Source: Barthelona sp. PAP020
Taxonomy: Eukaryota > Metamonada: BaSk clade
Length of the DNA: 46,347 bases
NCBI GenBank assembly: GCA_040182905.1
Contig: JARQWU010000056.1
Location: 1-46,347 of the forward strand
Direction of reading: 5' to 3'
How positions within the stretch are numbered: position 1 is the stretch's first letter; each line of letters begins with the position of its first letter. Under the pieces are notes generated by a model, which saw only the letters and a program-made list of their open reading frames with translations, ran no database searches and had not been told where the DNA came from. Below are positions 44,554 to 46,347 of the stretch, in pieces. Position numbers and translations under genes: made by a program.

Positions 44554-46134
44554 ATGATGAAAATTGGAATTTTACATCTGTTTCTATTTCTTACTTTATC
44601 TTTTTGTATTTCAATTTGGCCCGTTCCAGATGTTTTAATACCCGATGGAAATTATTATAGGTTGTCTCAAGATTTTTCCATTAAATTTGACTCAAATCAA
44701 GATTTAAATGGAATTTTAAATAAGTTTTCTACTGAATATGTCAGTTTCATCCATAAAAGTACTGTTCCAAATGTTGACATTCCAACCAATACCAATTTTC
44801 AAAACATAAATGGAATTAAATTAGTTGTAAAGGATACTTCAATCAAATCATTTTCATATTTGGTGGATACTGGTTATGCTATTTTAATGGGAAATGGTTT
44901 GATTACCATTAATCTAAACACTGTTTACAGTGCAAATTATGCTTTGGACACTGTATCTCAATTAATTTATCTCAATGGAAATGGGGAATTGATTCTTCCT
45001 GGTGTTCAAATTATTGATAAAGCTTACATGAAATACCGAGGATTTATGATCGACACTGCACGTCATTTCATCACTATGGATCGTTTAAAAGCTTTTATTC
45101 CCTTATTAGCATATGGTAGGTTTAACGTTCTTCATTGGCATATTATTGATGCTCAAAGTTATCCAATCAATATTCCTCCTACCAGTGAACTTGCTAAAAG
45201 TGGTGCTTGGCATGCTGCAGCGATGTATAGTGCAGATGATATCTTAAGCTTAGAAGCACTTGCCCAAACATATGGAATTGAGCTCTTTATGGAATATGAC
45301 ATGCCTGGACACGCTGCTTCTTGGGGATTTGGAGATAAGGATTATGTTTCTCAATGTCCTGATTCATTGAGCCACAACATCAATAATTTCCCTCTCAATG
45401 TTGCTGAAGATAAAGTTTACAATGTTATTGAGGGTATTTGTGAATGGACCAGTAAAACTTTAAGAACTAAACTTATTCATTTAGGAGGAGATGAACCTTG
45501 TCTTTCTTGTTGGATGAGAAGCCAAAGTCAATCCATGCAAGATTTCTTAAAAAAACAAAAATTTACAAATGGAAAGGATGTGTACAAATATTTTTTCAGT
45601 AAGGTTTTGCCTTTGGTAAAGAATAATGGATTAACTCCAATTGTTTGGGAGGAAGCTTTAGAAAACATAGATAATCTTGCTGAATTGGACGAATCAACCA
45701 TCATTATGGCATGGAAATCTAAAACCATCATTAAACAGGCTTTAGATAACAATTTTAAAGTAATTGTAGCAACAGGTAATTACGTTGATCAACAAATTCC
45801 TACCCATTGGACCAGTCCTGCTAACACTCATTATGCTTGGATAATGACGATGGAAGACTTTTTGGCCAATGATCCATTGTATTTGAGTGGTCTCGATGAA
45901 AATCCCAATATTTTAGGTGGGGAAGTTTGCATGTGGGCCGAATCTGTTACCAATGAAAATTTCATTCATCGCAGTTTCCCAAGAGCTTTTGCTTCAACCC
46001 AGGCTTTATGGACTAAACAAAAACCGGAAAAGGCCAATATGTATCATCATGTGAATGAATATGTTTGTAGATTGAATGGAAGAGGTTTCAAATTATCTGG
46101 TGTTGAACCTGGATATTGTATTTATTCCAGCTAA
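44554..46134 (+). CDS. Secreted beta-N-acetylhexosaminidase (GH20)
   Basis: Removes terminal GlcNAc/GalNAc from glycans by substrate-assisted catalysis. 526 residues, the usual size. A signal peptide (residues about 1-20), an N-terminal alpha/beta GH20b domain (about 25-155), then the catalytic barrel starting at YRGFMIDTARHF. The catalytic pair is D313-E314 in HLGGDEP. Other barrel motifs are FNVLHWHIIDAQSYP, EYDMPGHAASWGF, TPIVWEEAL and GGEVCMWAE. Late Trp and Tyr residues that line the pocket are present (THWTSPANTHYAW). No membrane anchor, so lysosomal or secreted. Two ATGs are adjacent at the start. Such enzymes are abundant in trichomonads and Entamoeba. Confidence 0.95.
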   Translation: MMKIGILHLFLFLTLSFCISIWPVPDVLIPDGNYYRLSQDFSIKFDSNQDLNGILNKFSTEYVSFIHKSTVPNVDIPTNTNFQNINGIKLVVKDTSIKSFSYLVDTGYAILMGNGLITINLNTVYSANYALDTVSQLIYLNGNGELILPGVQIIDKAYMKYRGFMIDTARHFITMDRLKAFIPLLAYGRFNVLHWHIIDAQSYPINIPPTSELAKSGAWHAAAMYSADDILSLEALAQTYGIELFMEYDMPGHAASWGFGDKDYVSQCPDSLSHNINNFPLNVAEDKVYNVIEGICEWTSKTLRTKLIHLGGDEPCLSCWMRSQSQSMQDFLKKQKFTNGKDVYKYFFSKVLPLVKNNGLTPIVWEEALENIDNLAELDESTIIMAWKSKTIIKQALDNNFKVIVATGNYVDQQIPTHWTSPANTHYAWIMTMEDFLANDPLYLSGLDENPNILGGEVCMWAESVTNENFIHRSFPRAFASTQALWTKQKPEKANMYHHVNEYVCRLNGRGFKLSGVEPGYCIYSS

Positions 46135-46347
46135 GAGATTTTTAGGTTTTTTTTTTGTTGAAATAAAATATTTCAAAATTTTTTATTTTTTTTTTATTTT
46201 TTTTTATTTTTTTTTTTTTCAAATAAAAATCAAAAGAATTTTGATCTAGTTATGAAACAACTATTTTATTTCCAAGCCAAGAAGCACTGTGCGTATGAGT
46301 GAATAAGAAAGAATAGTGTTTATTTGGTTAAAGGCTTTCGAGGCCCG
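46135..46347. repeat. T-rich 3' flank with runs of T interrupted by single A
   Basis: After an AATAAA signal near 46162, bases about 46180-46220 are almost pure T with single A residues every 8-10 nt. The last 120 bases show no gene. Confidence 0.5.

Overview
The window is nuclear DNA from a small-genome, strongly A+T-rich microbial eukaryote that uses the standard genetic code (TAA, TAG and TGA all end genes). It holds 23 protein genes I can support and one spliceosomal U2 snRNA. Genes are dense, intergenic gaps are mostly 0.05-0.8 kb and full of A or T homopolymer runs, and nearly all genes are single exons. Three genes (a casein kinase 1, SEC24 and the condensin kleisin CAP-H) need a tiny intron of 34-43 nt close to the start codon to recover their conserved N termini. 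All three introns carry ACTAAC directly beside the 3' AG. In two of them branch motif plus acceptor is 12 nt, the arrangement known from trichomonad introns. Gene content (CK1, ankyrin arrays, legumain-like and GH20 proteins, bacterial-type DeoC) also fits a parabasalid or related metamonad, but the lineage call is an inference of moderate confidence; I cannot exclude another AT-rich protist.

Layout. 0.4-12 kb: CK1 (-), then PAN2 (-) and PAN3 (+) head to head, the two subunits of one poly(A) deadenylase, then TRAPPC8/Trs85 (+). 12-23 kb, all on the minus strand: a legumain-like protein that lacks both catalytic residues, deoxyribose-phosphate aldolase, U2 snRNA, a Golgin A7/ERF4-like membrane protein, SEC24 (COPII), an unknown acidic protein and alpha-COP (COPI). 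23-26 kb: an unknown basic protein and a TMX2-like membrane thioredoxin (+), and a divergent homeodomain protein (-). 26-36 kb: topoisomerase II (-) and RBBP4/MSI1 (+) head to head, then an XMAP215/Dis1-family protein (+). 36-41 kb, minus strand: an alpha/beta hydrolase, a 21-repeat ankyrin protein, a Gln-rich repeat protein and a small two-helix membrane protein. 41-46 kb, plus strand: CAP-H, a sirtuin and a secreted beta-hexosaminidase.

Functional grouping. Membrane-traffic genes (TRAPPC8, ERF4-like, SEC24, COPA, TMX2-like, two secreted proteins) occupy the left half. Chromosome and cytoskeleton genes (TOP2, RBBP4, XMAP215, CAP-H, sirtuin) dominate the right half. Two head-to-head pairs join functionally related genes (PAN2/PAN3, TOP2/RBBP4), which suggests shared promoters.

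The most informative observations are: the U2 snRNA next to introns that match its branch-recognition sequence; the PAN2-PAN3 divergent pair; the pseudo-legumain; the short alpha-COP without its epsilon-COP-binding C terminus; and the two-type ankyrin super-repeat. I see no CRISPR array, tRNA, rRNA or transposon.
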